The translations under genes were made by a program, and so were the position numbers. Positions 35,328 through 46,794 of a stretch of 64,000 nt of DNA are shown here, one piece after another. The notes beneath the pieces were generated by a model. The model was not told where the DNA came from. It worked only from the letters and a program-made list of their open reading frames with translations, and searched no databases. Source of the DNA: Bactrocera neohumeralis (taxonomy: Eukaryota; Arthropoda; Insecta; Diptera; Tephritidae); contig NC_065919.1 in NCBI RefSeq assembly GCF_024586455.1, positions 38,106,839 to 38,170,838 on the forward strand. Reading direction: 5' to 3'. The stretch's first letter is position 1. Every line of letters begins with the position of its first letter.

Positions 35328-36835
35328 ATGAATAATAATGATAATTAGTATCTTATTAATTTATATTACATGTACGAGTATAGGTCTTAGAATCGCTTAT
35401 TTTCATCTCACAGCTGTTTATAAATAACTATACTCATGGTATTGGTCCTGTGGTAAGGTTCATGCCGATATCCAAAATTTTTATTATCGAATTACAAAGT
35501 TCTGATTAAAATATTTTTTTAATTGAATCATACATATGAGATATATGAGGTAAAACTAAACAATCAGATTAAATTGAAAATTGTTATACATGGAAAGAAG
35601 GCGTCCGCCACATTTGATTGAAAGTGGTCAAGTAGTTCCTAAAATTTACGCCAACCTTAACATCCGATATTTTACGAGTTCTCTCGAGATTATGTCACTC
35701 TTCATTTAATAAATTATTTTTGGTTATTTTATTTGAAATGGTGCTCATACCCCTAAAGCCAATATGTTATTTGTACATATGTATTTGCTTGTGTAACAAC
35801 AACAATCGCTAATAGGTCTGTAGGTAAATAAGAGCAATGCGATGGGTGGCAATGTGAACACGCTTCTATTTTGCAGTCAAAATGTTATTAATTGAATTTT
35901 AATGGTAAACATATTTATTTATAAAGTTTTTGCAGTTCGACAATCCACATAGCAAGCAGCCTGTTCGACTGGCGATTCAGGCTATGAACTAACAGAACGA
36001 CACAGCGACAAATATGCACGACGAAAAATGGGCGCATTCGTTACTTTAAATTTGTGGCATGAGATGAGGCGAAACCAGAGGCCGCCGCAAGTGTTGCATG
36101 TGTGCGGTTTTCGATTTAATTGATTTTCACTTAAATGCAAATTATTGCGTACGTGCGCGGGACAAAGTGTCAATATACTTGTTAGCGTATATCACATAAG
36201 CTCCTAATTAAGATAAATACTGAAATTGGCTACAGCGGATCGCAGTAGTCAGGCGTACCTACTGGCTAAAATTTTTTAAAAAATTGGGCATGGTCCCATA
36301 TCACAGGTCTAAAAATAGCCAAAACCATATACGTTTAAAAACATAGTTTTATAGTGAAAATGAGTGATTCCGGTGCATGATTTAACCTAAGTGTCAAGCA
36401 ATATACGCGTATCTAGTAATTTTTCTTACTATAGCAGACCCTATACGGAATATGTCGGTCAACGAAATTACATAAATGGGCACGTTTTCCTTAATTGCGA
36501 AAGTAGTATAAAGTTTTCGTTTGCCACCAAACTAACGCTTACTTACTTTTTTTGAACTTTTTTAATCGTACGGAAATTATTAACACACTATCATTGAAGG
36601 GAAAGGATAAGTAAAATTAATTTGGTGGTGTCGTGTTCCCACTACACAAGGTTTTGATTTTATGGCCTCTTCTACTAAATATGAGTTTTTGGCTTAGCTC
36701 TCGTCATTAATGAGGATATGTGGTCCAATTCCAAATTGTTTTACTTCAGCGTCGAACCCTTGAAATCGAAAATTATGTATTTTTTTGCAAAAAAAATCTG
36801 CGCTATATATATAATTGTAAAATATATTATATATG
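35328..36835. other. No recognised gene; partly repeat-like
   Basis: About 36240-36540 has family B-like phrases such as TTAAAAAATTGGGCATGG. The rest, including 35790-36170, looks single-copy, with no recognised protein. Confidence 0.4.
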
Positions 36836-37362
36836 GGTTGTCAAAAAAGTCTTGCGGTATTTTTTATTGATTTTTTTTTTATTGAAATTGAAATGAGTTT
36901 TTGATGACTCATGCCTAGCTCTTGACCGATGCTACGGCTGCTACTATACCGGTCTCTTTCGACAAATTCAGCGACTTTATCGCAATTTTCGACGACAGGC
37001 CTTCCGGAGCGTGGCGCATCTTCGACCACATCTACACCAGAACGAAAACGTTGAAACCATCGTTGTGCTGTGGAAATGGAAACTGTATCGGGTCCATAAA
37101 CTGCACAAATTTTATTGGCGGCTTGAGATGCATTTTTGCCTTTATCATGGTAGTACTTAAAATATGCCGTATTTTCTCTTTATTTTGCTCCATGTTTGCG
37201 ACGCTATAACTCACGAACGACTTAAAAGAAACGACAATAAATCAAACGCGTGAAATGAGCTTTCCAAAAAGGTATAGCATGACCCGATGCAACGAATAAA
37301 ACTAGAACTACGCGCTTTCTGCGCCAACTAGCGAAAATACCGGAAGACTTTTTTGACAACCT
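36836..37362 (-). mobile_element. Internally deleted mariner element (MITE), copy 2, both ends present
   Basis: Left end GGTTGTCAAAAAAGTCTTGC and right end GGAAGACTTTTTTGACAACC form about 28-bp terminal inverted repeats. The minus strand carries the same transposase N-terminus as copy 1 (MEQNKEKIRHIL..., then RSGRPVVENCDKVAEF and RSIGQELGMSHQ), broken by a frameshift after the first dozen residues. It shows the same deletion joining GMSHQK to ISISIKKK. Length is about 527 bp against about 1.3 kb for autonomous mariners. The flanks are TA-rich, so the TA target duplication cannot be assigned with certainty. Confidence 0.9.
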
Positions 37363-37651
37363 ATTATAATAGATTCCTAGGGAAAAGAAGTAAGCAAATA
37401 ATTTTCTGAATTGTATATAAATATAGAATCGATTAATGGTTCATCTTCATTCTGCATTAGCTTGGGTGGGGTAAATATGCAGTCCACCTGAGCAAATGAA
37501 TTGAAAATACCAACCCGGCGAAATTGATATATTGTAGACGTTTCTGCTAGTTGTACTTCAATTAGTATTTACGCTTAGTCAAAGTGAACTTACGGCGGTT
37601 TTTCACACTCGCCGTCAAACTTTGAATATTCCATTCGATATCCTAATTAAT
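37363..37651. other. Spacer
   Basis: Short single-copy-looking DNA between the mariner MITE and the hAT element. No feature seen. Confidence 0.4.
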
Positions 37652-37659
37652 GTCTTAAT
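37652..37659. repeat. hAT target-site duplication, left
   Basis: GTCTTAAT, identical to 40223-40230, immediately outside the element ends. An 8-bp duplication is characteristic of hAT insertion. Confidence 0.93.
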
Positions 37660-40222
37660 TAGTGATGAGCGAAGTAGCGATTTTTTAGGATCAGTGATAT
37701 GAGCGATTGCGATTTTTAAATCGCAGTGATTTTTTATATCTATTGCGATCGCTACTTTTCTTAACAACATAGATATGTTAAGCAATTCAAACACGCAATT
37801 AAGCTAAAAAAAAATATATATAATCTATAATCTGGAGTAAAAGGAAATAATTTTAATGCAATACCTTTAATTTTCCATAAATTAAAACAGAATAATTTGT
37901 GTATTCAACAAACAATTAGCATGGATTTTTTGTTTATTAATACTGATTACTATTAATATTAGTCATGAAAATAAGCTTTCAAATTAAAATAGTACTCTTT
38001 GTTTCGAATTGCACATGTTCACATCTAAAATGGAATAAAAGTTATTCGATTTTCAAAAATAAACAGGTTTTTCGCCCTTTAGATTGACAATAATATTAAT
38101 ATAATTGAAATTATAAGATCAAATTAAAGTAACTAAGTAAGAACAAGTAAAAACTTAGCTCATATAAACATAAAATATAAATTTTAAAATCATAACTGAA
38201 AAAAAGTCTTAACTATTACTGATTCGCATTTAAAAAAATCAATATTTTTGTCTTTTCAGCGTCCAAGCGCATTCTCTTTTCACTTAAAATAAGTCCAGCT
38301 TGAAAAAAGCCGTTCACAGGGAACCGATGACACTAAACATCCTAATTTTATCCAAGCTATGGGAGACAGATACAGATATTTATATTTGTTGTGCTGCCAC
38401 CATTTGAAGGGGACCGCATTTAGAGCAATTACTACCTCTTCCAAATAACGCTGAACCTCGATAATGGCTCTTGAATTACAAGTACCTCGCGGCTTGTTTG
38501 AGGCAATATTGGAGTCTATACATCTCCATATTGTAAACTCTGAGGTTTCTACTTGTGGTTTTTGGGGTTCATTTGCTTGGTCTTTTTGAATTACTCTACT
38601 TATATCTGCAATGATACGATTTTTAAATATGTCGGCTATTGTGGAGTCTGAAAAGGCGAAGAATTTGAAACGAGGATCCAAGAATGATGCCATGCATAGA
38701 GTGTTGCTCTTTTCTGTATTTCCTAATCTTTCATTTAAATCATTTAATTCAAAAGCCACTGCTTTTACAGGATCTACCTAATTCCAGCGAGTATCAACGC
38801 TTTGAATTAGTTTCAAAGGTTCGGTACCAGCATTGCGTTGAAAACTCATAAATTTTTCATTTGTAGAAGTGCTTTTTCTGAAATGTGCGACAATTTGTTT
38901 TACTTTTTGCGAAACAGTCTTAGCTTCATAGCCACTTATACCCGCTTTAACAATTAAGTTTAAGGTATGCGCAAAACAGCCGAAGTGGCGTAGTTTGAGC
39001 TCATTTTGCGTTATCAAACACTGCAATTATTATTTTATCAAATACACTCCACTCAGTTGAGACTTTTTGTATTTGTTCGGCTAAGTTTTTGCCAGTATGC
39101 GTCTCACTCATTGAACAGCAATCCAGCAATATATTATTCAATTCAAATTTTCACTGACAAAATATAGTGTAATTGCTATGTAACTCACTGTATTGCGAGA
39201 TGTCCAACAATCGGTTGTAATGCAGAATTTAACACCATTCGCCACTTTTAGCTTCATATAATGCCGGAATCATCGTTCTTGATACTCAATGCCGGCTGGG
39301 CAGATCATATGCACGATTTAGCGCTTTAACGAATTCGACAAATCCGTTGTCCTAGACAATGCTGAAAAGTTGTAAGTCCTTATTTGAAGAGCATTGGCAA
39401 CACATCATCAATTTCCTTTTTGCCTTTGCAGAAATCTGCATATTGCATATCCCGGCAGTTACTTTAGATTGGCCCAGAACAGGCTCTGAAATCAAATTTA
39501 AGTCTCTTAACTGAAATCCGAAGTATAAATGTTATGTTTTACCGTATTCAACATTTGTTTCCGTAACTTTATGCTGTGCATCTGGATTTCCCGTTGGTTT
39601 AATTGCTACTTTTTGCAGGGTCGCTGCTCTTGGAAGTTCCACTGTTGGATGCCGATTTTGCATAGGTTCTTTTAAATTTGTATTCGACGTTTTATAAGAA
39701 ATATCTTTTTTGCAAATTTTGAAATTTGCATGAGTTTCACTTATTGCTTCGAAAAATTGCCACATTTCACTTCGTTTTTTATTTATTTTTTAAAGCCCTT
39801 TCACGATATTTAATAAATTTAAGAAAATTCGAATTCAAAATATTTATTTTAAGCAATCATTCAAGGGAATTAAATAAAACTCAATACACATATATTCACA
39901 GTGAAAAAGAATTCAAAATAACAATTTCTACCTCTAAAACGAAAAAAATCACCACACGAAATTTTTGTTCATCAGCTGGTGCCAATTGTAATTTCATTCA
40001 CAGTAAAATAGGGGAATGTAGAAAAATCACCAATCACTGATATTTTGAGCTAGCAATACTAGCTAGTGTTGGGAACTATCGAGTGATTTCAACTATCGAT
40101 TGTTAATGACTGAATGATTTTGACTATCGAATGAATGTTTTCGTTCACTACTAGCTGTGACTATAAGCGATTTTTCAATCACAGTGATAAAATCACCGGT
40201 GGTGAACTATCGCTCATCACTA
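37660..40222 (-). mobile_element. hAT element 2, structurally complete, transposase decayed
   Basis: Ends are TAGTGATGAGCGA and TCGCTCATCACTA, flanked by the 8-bp duplication GTCTTAAT, so both borders are exact (2563 bp). Subterminal zones are dense in AGCGATT and ACTATCGA units, as in active hATs. The minus strand encodes a BED-type finger (MWQFFEAISETHANFKICKK), the catalytic region (FGCFAHTLNLIVKAG, SVDTRWN, MASFLDPRFK) and the dimerisation domain (SSVPCERLF). A TAG follows TRWN near 38778. A one-base shift after VPCERLF throws the conserved SKAGLIL block out of frame. Further breaks lie between 39.0 and 39.5 kb. It is inactive, yet its ends could still be recognised by a related transposase. 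Confidence 0.93.
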
Positions 40223-40230
40223 GTCTTAAT
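40223..40230. repeat. hAT target-site duplication, right
   Basis: GTCTTAAT, a perfect match to the left copy at 37652-37659. Confidence 0.93.
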
Positions 40231-40771
40231 AGTTATCTATGTAACTAAAATTATTTCAGGCCTCCTATTTAATTTACACTGCGCCATTATTACCAGTAAT
40301 ACCTATTATTGTCCGTGTCATTGTTTTTTCGGTATATCGGGCATATTTAGCCCGTTCTAGTCTATAACTTCTCTTGCCTTTAATCTACCATTTATCGCGG
40401 TTTGAAATTTTAATGCTATTCATTCCCAGTGCTGGAACGCACAATGCAATAATTATAATAGGAGCATTACTCTGGTTAATTATGCCAGACATTATTCTAT
40501 TGATTCCATTTCAGCAAACAACAACAAAATAACTGCTTTTATTGTCACCTTTCATTTGTTTAATTTATGTGTCATATTTTAGTCATTAATTAAACCGGCC
40601 GCAGGTGATTATCAACGCATTTAATACATTGAGAGGCCCTGCTGTAATCCCTCGCAAAATGTTATTTAATTGAATAGTTCTCTCTACAGTTTGCACATTT
40701 TTGCTGTGTCATTTGAAAATTATAATATATAAATATTCATGTATATATAATAATTCACAATTATAATTAAA
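40231..40771. other. No recognised gene
   Basis: Single-copy-looking DNA without mobile-element motifs. The motif GGCCGCAGGTGATTATC near 40597 lies in its GC-richest part. No coding signal. Confidence 0.4.
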
Positions 40772-40774
40772 ACA

Positions 40775-41549
40775 AGTAAGGAAAAGCCAAGTTCGGCTAT
40801 AACCGAACTTTTCATATTCTTGCAACTTACATGGATTAAATTAGAGGTAAGCATAAAGTTGCACAGTTATTAGAAAAATTCACTCTCAGTTTAGTAGTTG
40901 TGTCATATGGGAAGTAAGCGTGGTTGCAGTCCGATTTCGCTCATTTTCACTCTATAAACGTGAAAAGAATATGATTTTAATTAAAAGTATGTGGAGCCAC
41001 TCCCATCGTCCTATTTTCACGCCGGCTGCTTTAAAGCCCTTTATGTCATCTCGTAAAATCAAAAGTTTCTGGCGTATTTAGTTCTTAATTTATCGCGCTT
41101 TTAGTAGTTTTTAACAGTATCGTTATATAGGGAGTGAGCACCTTTTAAAAAGTTTTTTTTCCCACAGGCTTGCGACTGCAATACACTGTGCCAAGTTTAA
41201 GTTTCATATCTTAATTTAGTCTTAGTTATGTCTTTTTATGCGTTTTCGATTAATCGCGTTTTGTGGGCATGGCAGTAGTCCGATTACGCCCGTCTCCGAA
41301 CTCGTTCTTAAATGTTTGCCAAGAAACGCGCATACCAAGTTTCATCAAGATATCTCAATTTCTATTCAATTTACAGCTTGTATGGATGGACGGACAGGCA
41401 GACAGCCACCCGAATTTCAACTCTTCTCGTCTTCTTGATCATTTATACATAGCCTTATGTCTATCTCGATTAGTTTAGGTGATACATACAATAGTTAAGT
41501 GAACAAAACTATTATACTCCGTAGCAACTGGTTGCGAGAGTATAAAAGC
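40775..41549 (-). repeat. Family B interspersed repeat, complete shorter reverse copy
   Basis: It begins AAGTAAGGAAAAGCC, then the hairpin AAGTTCGG-CTATA-CCGAACTT and TTCTTGCAACTTACATG. It ends with TTATACTCCGTAGCAAC and GGTTGCGAGAGTATAAAA. Interior landmarks include a reversed GTCTGTCTGTCC module near 41390 and CTTCTTGATCATTTATA. At 775 bp it is shorter than the copy at 1621, so internal deletion is likely. Confidence 0.78.
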
Positions 41550-42249
41550 AAAATATGTAAAAAAAAATGTTAACAGAAAAGTTTTGGTTGTAGTTTTATT
41601 ACCTACAACTTTGCCAACTTTTTTCCAAAAGGTCTCGTAGTTTGCCAGAAATCGATATAAACCATTTTTAACCCTTCGAAATGCAATCACTTTCCCCCAT
41701 TTCCTTTTCACCACCTTCTCCTTTCATTTTTGTAATTTGACCTTTCTTTTCCAAAAGGTTTAATCTCTTATAACAACTTTTTTAAAATAATCGGGTTCAT
41801 AAACTTTAATTCTTTGTGATACATATTCCATGTTAAAAAGTTAATTTTTAAAGCTTTTTTGTGGTACTAAGTAATTCGCACCTCCTAACTAAGTAAAATA
41901 TCATATATCTGCCCAGTTATCCAAAAATGTCTAAATTGCTATATTCTAATTTCATGTCTTAACCTTAGTAATATTGTTAAAGCTACTGGCTCAATTCTGA
42001 ATGATATCGTTGTGTGACAACCGTCTGAATATGGATTTCATATATATTGGAAGGATATTTGAAGGATAAAAAATGTAATCAGGAGTTTGATTATTAACCG
42101 TCAGAAGTTTGATTCTATTACTCCTCGATGTGTGTAATGAATACTTAATCTTCTTATATACATATGCATGTATGTATACTTTTTTTCATACAAATTTTTT
42201 TTCAATTTTTGTTTGTTTTGTTTTTTAATATTTTGATTTGTAAATTATT
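41550..42249. other. No recognised feature
   Basis: AT-rich, with a small inverted repeat GTTGTAG...CTACAAC near 41587. No coding signal. Confidence 0.4.
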
Positions 42250-44620
42250 TGAATCGTGCAATTTCGGTCGCTTGCTTTTTTATTCCGGCTATTTAAAAGA
42301 AAAACTTTTGAAAATTATTCAGTGAAAACTTTATGTGTGTTGCAGATTGAAATTTGTTACGAAGCCACGAAGAGGTCGCCGTAATATCGGTCGGCGTTCT
42401 TTTTGCCATCAACGTATGGCAGCCCAAGCAAGGCAAGAAGTAGGTACTCCCAAAATGCGATGACATACGTGCGGAATTATGGATCGCGGTCATTCAGCAA
42501 GCGATCGTCACGATATCACAGCACGACTTTCCAAACAACAGTTACGATGTTTCATGGACTTTATCTTGGAGTAATGTAGGTATATGTGATGTGAGGTATA
42601 TGTGATTCTTCTTTGGATGGTGGATGGTGGTTACACCAGATCAAATTAAAGAAATCATTTCAGCGGAAATTCCTGACGCAGAGAAAGATTCGGTATTATA
42701 AGAAGTGATAAAAATCAATATGGTACATGGACCTTGCGGACACCTCAATCCCACTTCGGTTTGTATGTCTGACAATAAATGCACGAAACACTATCCACGT
42801 GCTTTTCATTCGGAAACACAAACTAGAAATGCTGGATATCCAATGTATCAATGGGCAGAACATTTAGCATTCAATTTAGAGGCGTGAATATCGAAGTTAA
42901 CAACACATCGAAGTCGACAACATATGGATCGTACCATATTCGCCACTGTTGTCTAATTCACATTCAAAAGTCATGTCAATGTTGCGTATTGCAGTTTGGT
43001 GTAATCGATAAAATACGTTTGTAAATACGTCACCAAAGGAAGCAACATGGCGGTTACTGGTCTTGAACGATACGGTCGATACGTGAACTGCAATAAAGCG
43101 CTTTGTATGATATTTACTTTTGCGATTCATGAACGTTTTCCGACTGTTGTGCGTCTCGCAGTTAATTTGGAGAATGACCAAATAGTCTATTTCAACACAG
43201 AGAATACAGTACAGACAGGGGAACAGTGGCGTAGCTACAACTTTGGGCGCCCGGGGCCAAGGATGTTCTGCCGCCCCCCTTTATCTACCTACCAACAAGT
43301 TTCATGAGGTGGTTCGAACAAAAGTTAATTTTTACAATATTAATTTTTAAGAATATAAAATTTAGGAACTAGAAGCCACGCAAATTCTGAAGTTACAAAA
43401 TTCTCACAATACGGTTTTTGAGGAAATTGATAGAAAATTTACAAAACATCTTATTAAAAGCCATAGAAATATTTGTACACTTTTGACACAATTTGCAGGA
43501 ATTTTTGCCCGAATTGGAGTTTTTAAATACCATTTTTGAAAATTTGGAGAAATAAAAGTATTTGTTACATTCAAAGCATAGTGAGTCAGAGTAGACTGTC
43601 CAATCTTGCGAATCTCTCAATAGAATGTGAAACTGCTTCAACTTTAAATTACAATGATATGATATGTGATTTTGCAGCGATCAAAGCTGGAAAAGTGCAT
43701 CTTTAAGGTCTATCACTATTTCTACGAACGATATAAGCCAAAACATATAAGACAAATTCAAATACTGAAGAGTATTCGAGTAAAAATTAATATTTTTCAT
43801 TGTTATTCAGATTATTACATTGTGAGTGTACAACTCTTTATCTTTTATAATAAATTTAAAAAAAAAATTTGTTGAAGTATTTTTCTGAATATTAAAAAAC
43901 AGCGAAGATCGTTTTGCCGCCCCAAGACGTTGCGCCCGGGGCTCATCAGAAATGTTTATACGAACATTGCACAAATTATCGTTAGTACGATTCCTTAAAA
44001 GCATGTGCAATGTTAGCTGGCAAAAATACCGATGATGTTGACTTAAACTGGAAGATTCAAAGTCAAATTCCGGGAGACTTGCGGTCATACAAAACGATCG
44101 ATCGTCTTGACAATGAAGACAACACCGTGAATTATCCAGTATAATTTCGAAATAAATTCTTTGGAGAGGCTTGGATGCCACCGCGTCATTTGCGTCTCAA
44201 AGTTGGACCTGTCATTATTATGTTTCGCAATATGATTGTGACGCACCTATCGACTACAAGGGGGGCAGAATGCTTGATTCTACGGATTTCTTTTGAGTTC
44301 TAACGATTTGCCATTTCAGTTCAAATGTATTCCGTTTCCAGGGAAAATTGCATTTGAAATGACAATCGACATAAATTTGGAAATGCTATAATTTTCACAC
44401 GGCCAGATATATGTATGTACGTGGCGTGCTCACGAGTTGGAAAACCATCTTATTTGTACACCGGAACAGAAACCAAAAATTGTTGTTCATCAAGCTGCGT
44501 TACATTGCAAAAAAATGTAGAAAAATCTCAAATAAATGATAATCAACACAATATGAATTTTTGTATTTTCAATTCAAAAGACATAATTTCGCGCAGGACA
44601 ACAGTTGCGGGGTCAGCTAG
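42250..44620 (+). mobile_element. Helitron relic, interrupted by another element
   Basis: Plus-strand scraps in collinear order match a Helitron Rep/helicase. These are an N-terminal GRRNIGRRS block (about 42380), the block NMVHGPCGHLNPTSVCMSDN before KCTKHYPRAF (42717-42810), AIHERFPTVVRLAVNLEN (43120-43180), and after the interruption IPGDLRSYKTIDRLDNED (44070-44130). Then come RHLRLKVGPVIIM and, last, YVACSRVGKPSYLYTG (44415-44470), the usual C-terminal helicase end. Frameshifts and large deletions separate all blocks. The 3' end is GCGGGGTCAGCTAG followed by T, the canonical CTAG terminus inserted before T. The 5' TC end was not located. Known role of the family: rolling-circle transposition with gene capture. 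This copy is dead. Confidence 0.85.
43225..43942. mobile_element. GC-ended element inserted in the Helitron relic
   Basis: It begins AGTGGCGTAGCTACAACTTT and GGGCGCCCGGGGCC, and near its right border has GCCGCCCCAAGACG and GCGCCCGGGGCTC. This sequence separates two Helitron coding blocks that adjoin in intact elements. The CAGTGGCGTA-type end is common to several insect non-autonomous DNA elements. The matching right end TACGCCACTG is absent, so it is truncated. A minus-strand open frame at 43393-43641 has no recognised domain. Confidence 0.6.
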
Positions 44621-46790
44621 TATATTATATACATCACATCAAATTTAAATAACTTTGAATAGCGTCTGTAATCGAACTTTAATTGAAAAATTAAACTCAT
44701 ATGAGCGCGTAGATCTGTTAAAAGTATTTATGCGCTATAATATTTCCATATTGCATTTGGAGTAATCCGAACAATTAATTAACTGCGATGATTAAAATTG
44801 AAAAACGCTCAAATGCCCGCAGATGCAAATAAAATTGAGAAATATTACAAATAATTTGTGTTTGCTGAAAAAATCGATAAATTAGCCGTAATCGTGAACG
44901 CTAATTAAGCGCTAAATGTCGAACCGCACACCAACAATAGCAATGCTTACAAAGAAATGCTTCACATACACATACATATACACGTTTGTAAGCATTATAT
45001 ATAGCCAAGCCTATTTAGTGGTAAGCAATCAGCAATCCATTTGAATATTAAAATAAATTCGCACAAATGTCTGCTTCATGTATGTACATAAATATGTTCG
45101 CAGCACCAGCTCGGCGTTCGTGCAAATACATATGTATATCTGGATATACATACTTATGTACGAGTACGTATGTGTGTGTACGAATGCATTTGTGGTGATT
45201 ATTTGTTTGCACATCTGACCGTGTGCAGACATTGGAGCTTCAATTCGGTTTATGTAAATTTGCACGGAAATGCGCATTTATTGCAGTTCATTGTGGAATT
45301 ATTGCAAATTATAGCCGGCAGCACAGCATGACAGGTATCACGTTCAATAAACGCCAAAAAATAACAACAACAAAAACAGCACTACAGTGCAGCGAGAAAA
45401 ACTAAACGACTCAGCCAGCAAGCCAAATTAATTTTAATTTATACTGTTAAATAATTAATTTGAAAATGTATTATTTTGCATTTCATTTGCGCAAGCAATG
45501 GCTGAAACACGTTCCCATATTTAGTTGCCCATACAACTATACATATATACACATGTATATTTGCAAAACAAATGCGCTGACATTATGTTTATGCAGCCAT
45601 AGTATTCCCCGAATTTTAATTGTTCGAATGCCAATTGCGCACAGTGGGACTACATTCATCATAATCTGATAAAGTTCTACATAGGAGCTAAACACTCTAG
45701 ACACCATCAACTGCGAGTATACTAAAATTCCCGTCGACCCATAACCAAATCTACTACCATTAACGGTAATATATAAAAACCGAGGATGTTGATAGTAGTA
45801 GCAAACGACAAAATACTTAATCGGATTGTTGTAAACTATATGTGCTATATAAAGAAAATATTATAAGAATAATCACAAACTATTTAAGTAAATGTTCGTC
45901 CGCTTATTATTGCATTATTAGATCACCATTAGCTTAAGGTTGGATTAGATAAGTAGGCTGATTTTTCGCGAAGCCATGAATATTCCCACTTGAACTGCTG
46001 GAGACACCTGTACTTTGTGATGCTCTGAACTTCTAAGTGTAGATCAAACGGGTGAAATCGAGAGTCCCCCAATGAGGGAAGGGCTGTATCCGCGATTTTA
46101 TACTACTTGGTAAATAAAATTAGTTCAGTTTTATTTGCATTGATAGCTAAGCCGCTTCTTTCCGTCCATATAGTTACTACCTTGAAGTACCCCTATTTAA
46201 CTCATAAATGGCATACAAGTATTTTCCTTTAACCATGAGAGCAAAACCCTATCCTTGCGGGGTGTCTCTATTGACCATTTGTAGTGCACGCGCATTGCCC
46301 CACTCCCCCTTGACCACAAAACTATTCAGTGCACTAATAACCGGTTCCGGCGCACATTATTGAATGTTCAATAATATCGAGAAATATGCCTGCCTTATAT
46401 TCCTTATGCACACAGTTTCAAGCGAAAAATATGAAAATATCTGTCCGCCTTTAAATATGAATATTCTCATTTCTAAAGATAATAAAAATACTCTTCTTCT
46501 GTTTCCTGTAATAAAAAATTAGCCAACATTATGGAACAACGTCCGATTAACATAATAAATATTGTTGACATATCTTTTGAGGATATTTTTATTCACAAAA
46601 GTCATAAAATCAGTGTTTTTGATATAATCCTCATTAGAGTCGTAGGTGCTGAGGACTATGACGGAATCATACTTATTTAATTTGTGTCTCAGAAAGAGTC
46701 TTTCGTAATTTTAATGATCGAGTTTATGATTCAACCGTCTAATATCAAATATAGGTAATTAATTAAACCCTATAACGGCAATCCACTGTT
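44621..46790. other. No recognised gene
   Basis: Single-copy-looking DNA at 44.65-45.7 kb, with ACATACATATATAC-type tracts and several spurious open frames. The rest is AT-rich. Nothing with a known domain. Confidence 0.4.
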
Positions 46791-46794
46791 TTAT

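Noticed and set aside
36922..37209. Plus-strand open frame of 95 codons
   Set aside because: Antisense of the mariner MITE; the minus strand encodes the recognised helix-turn-helix domains.
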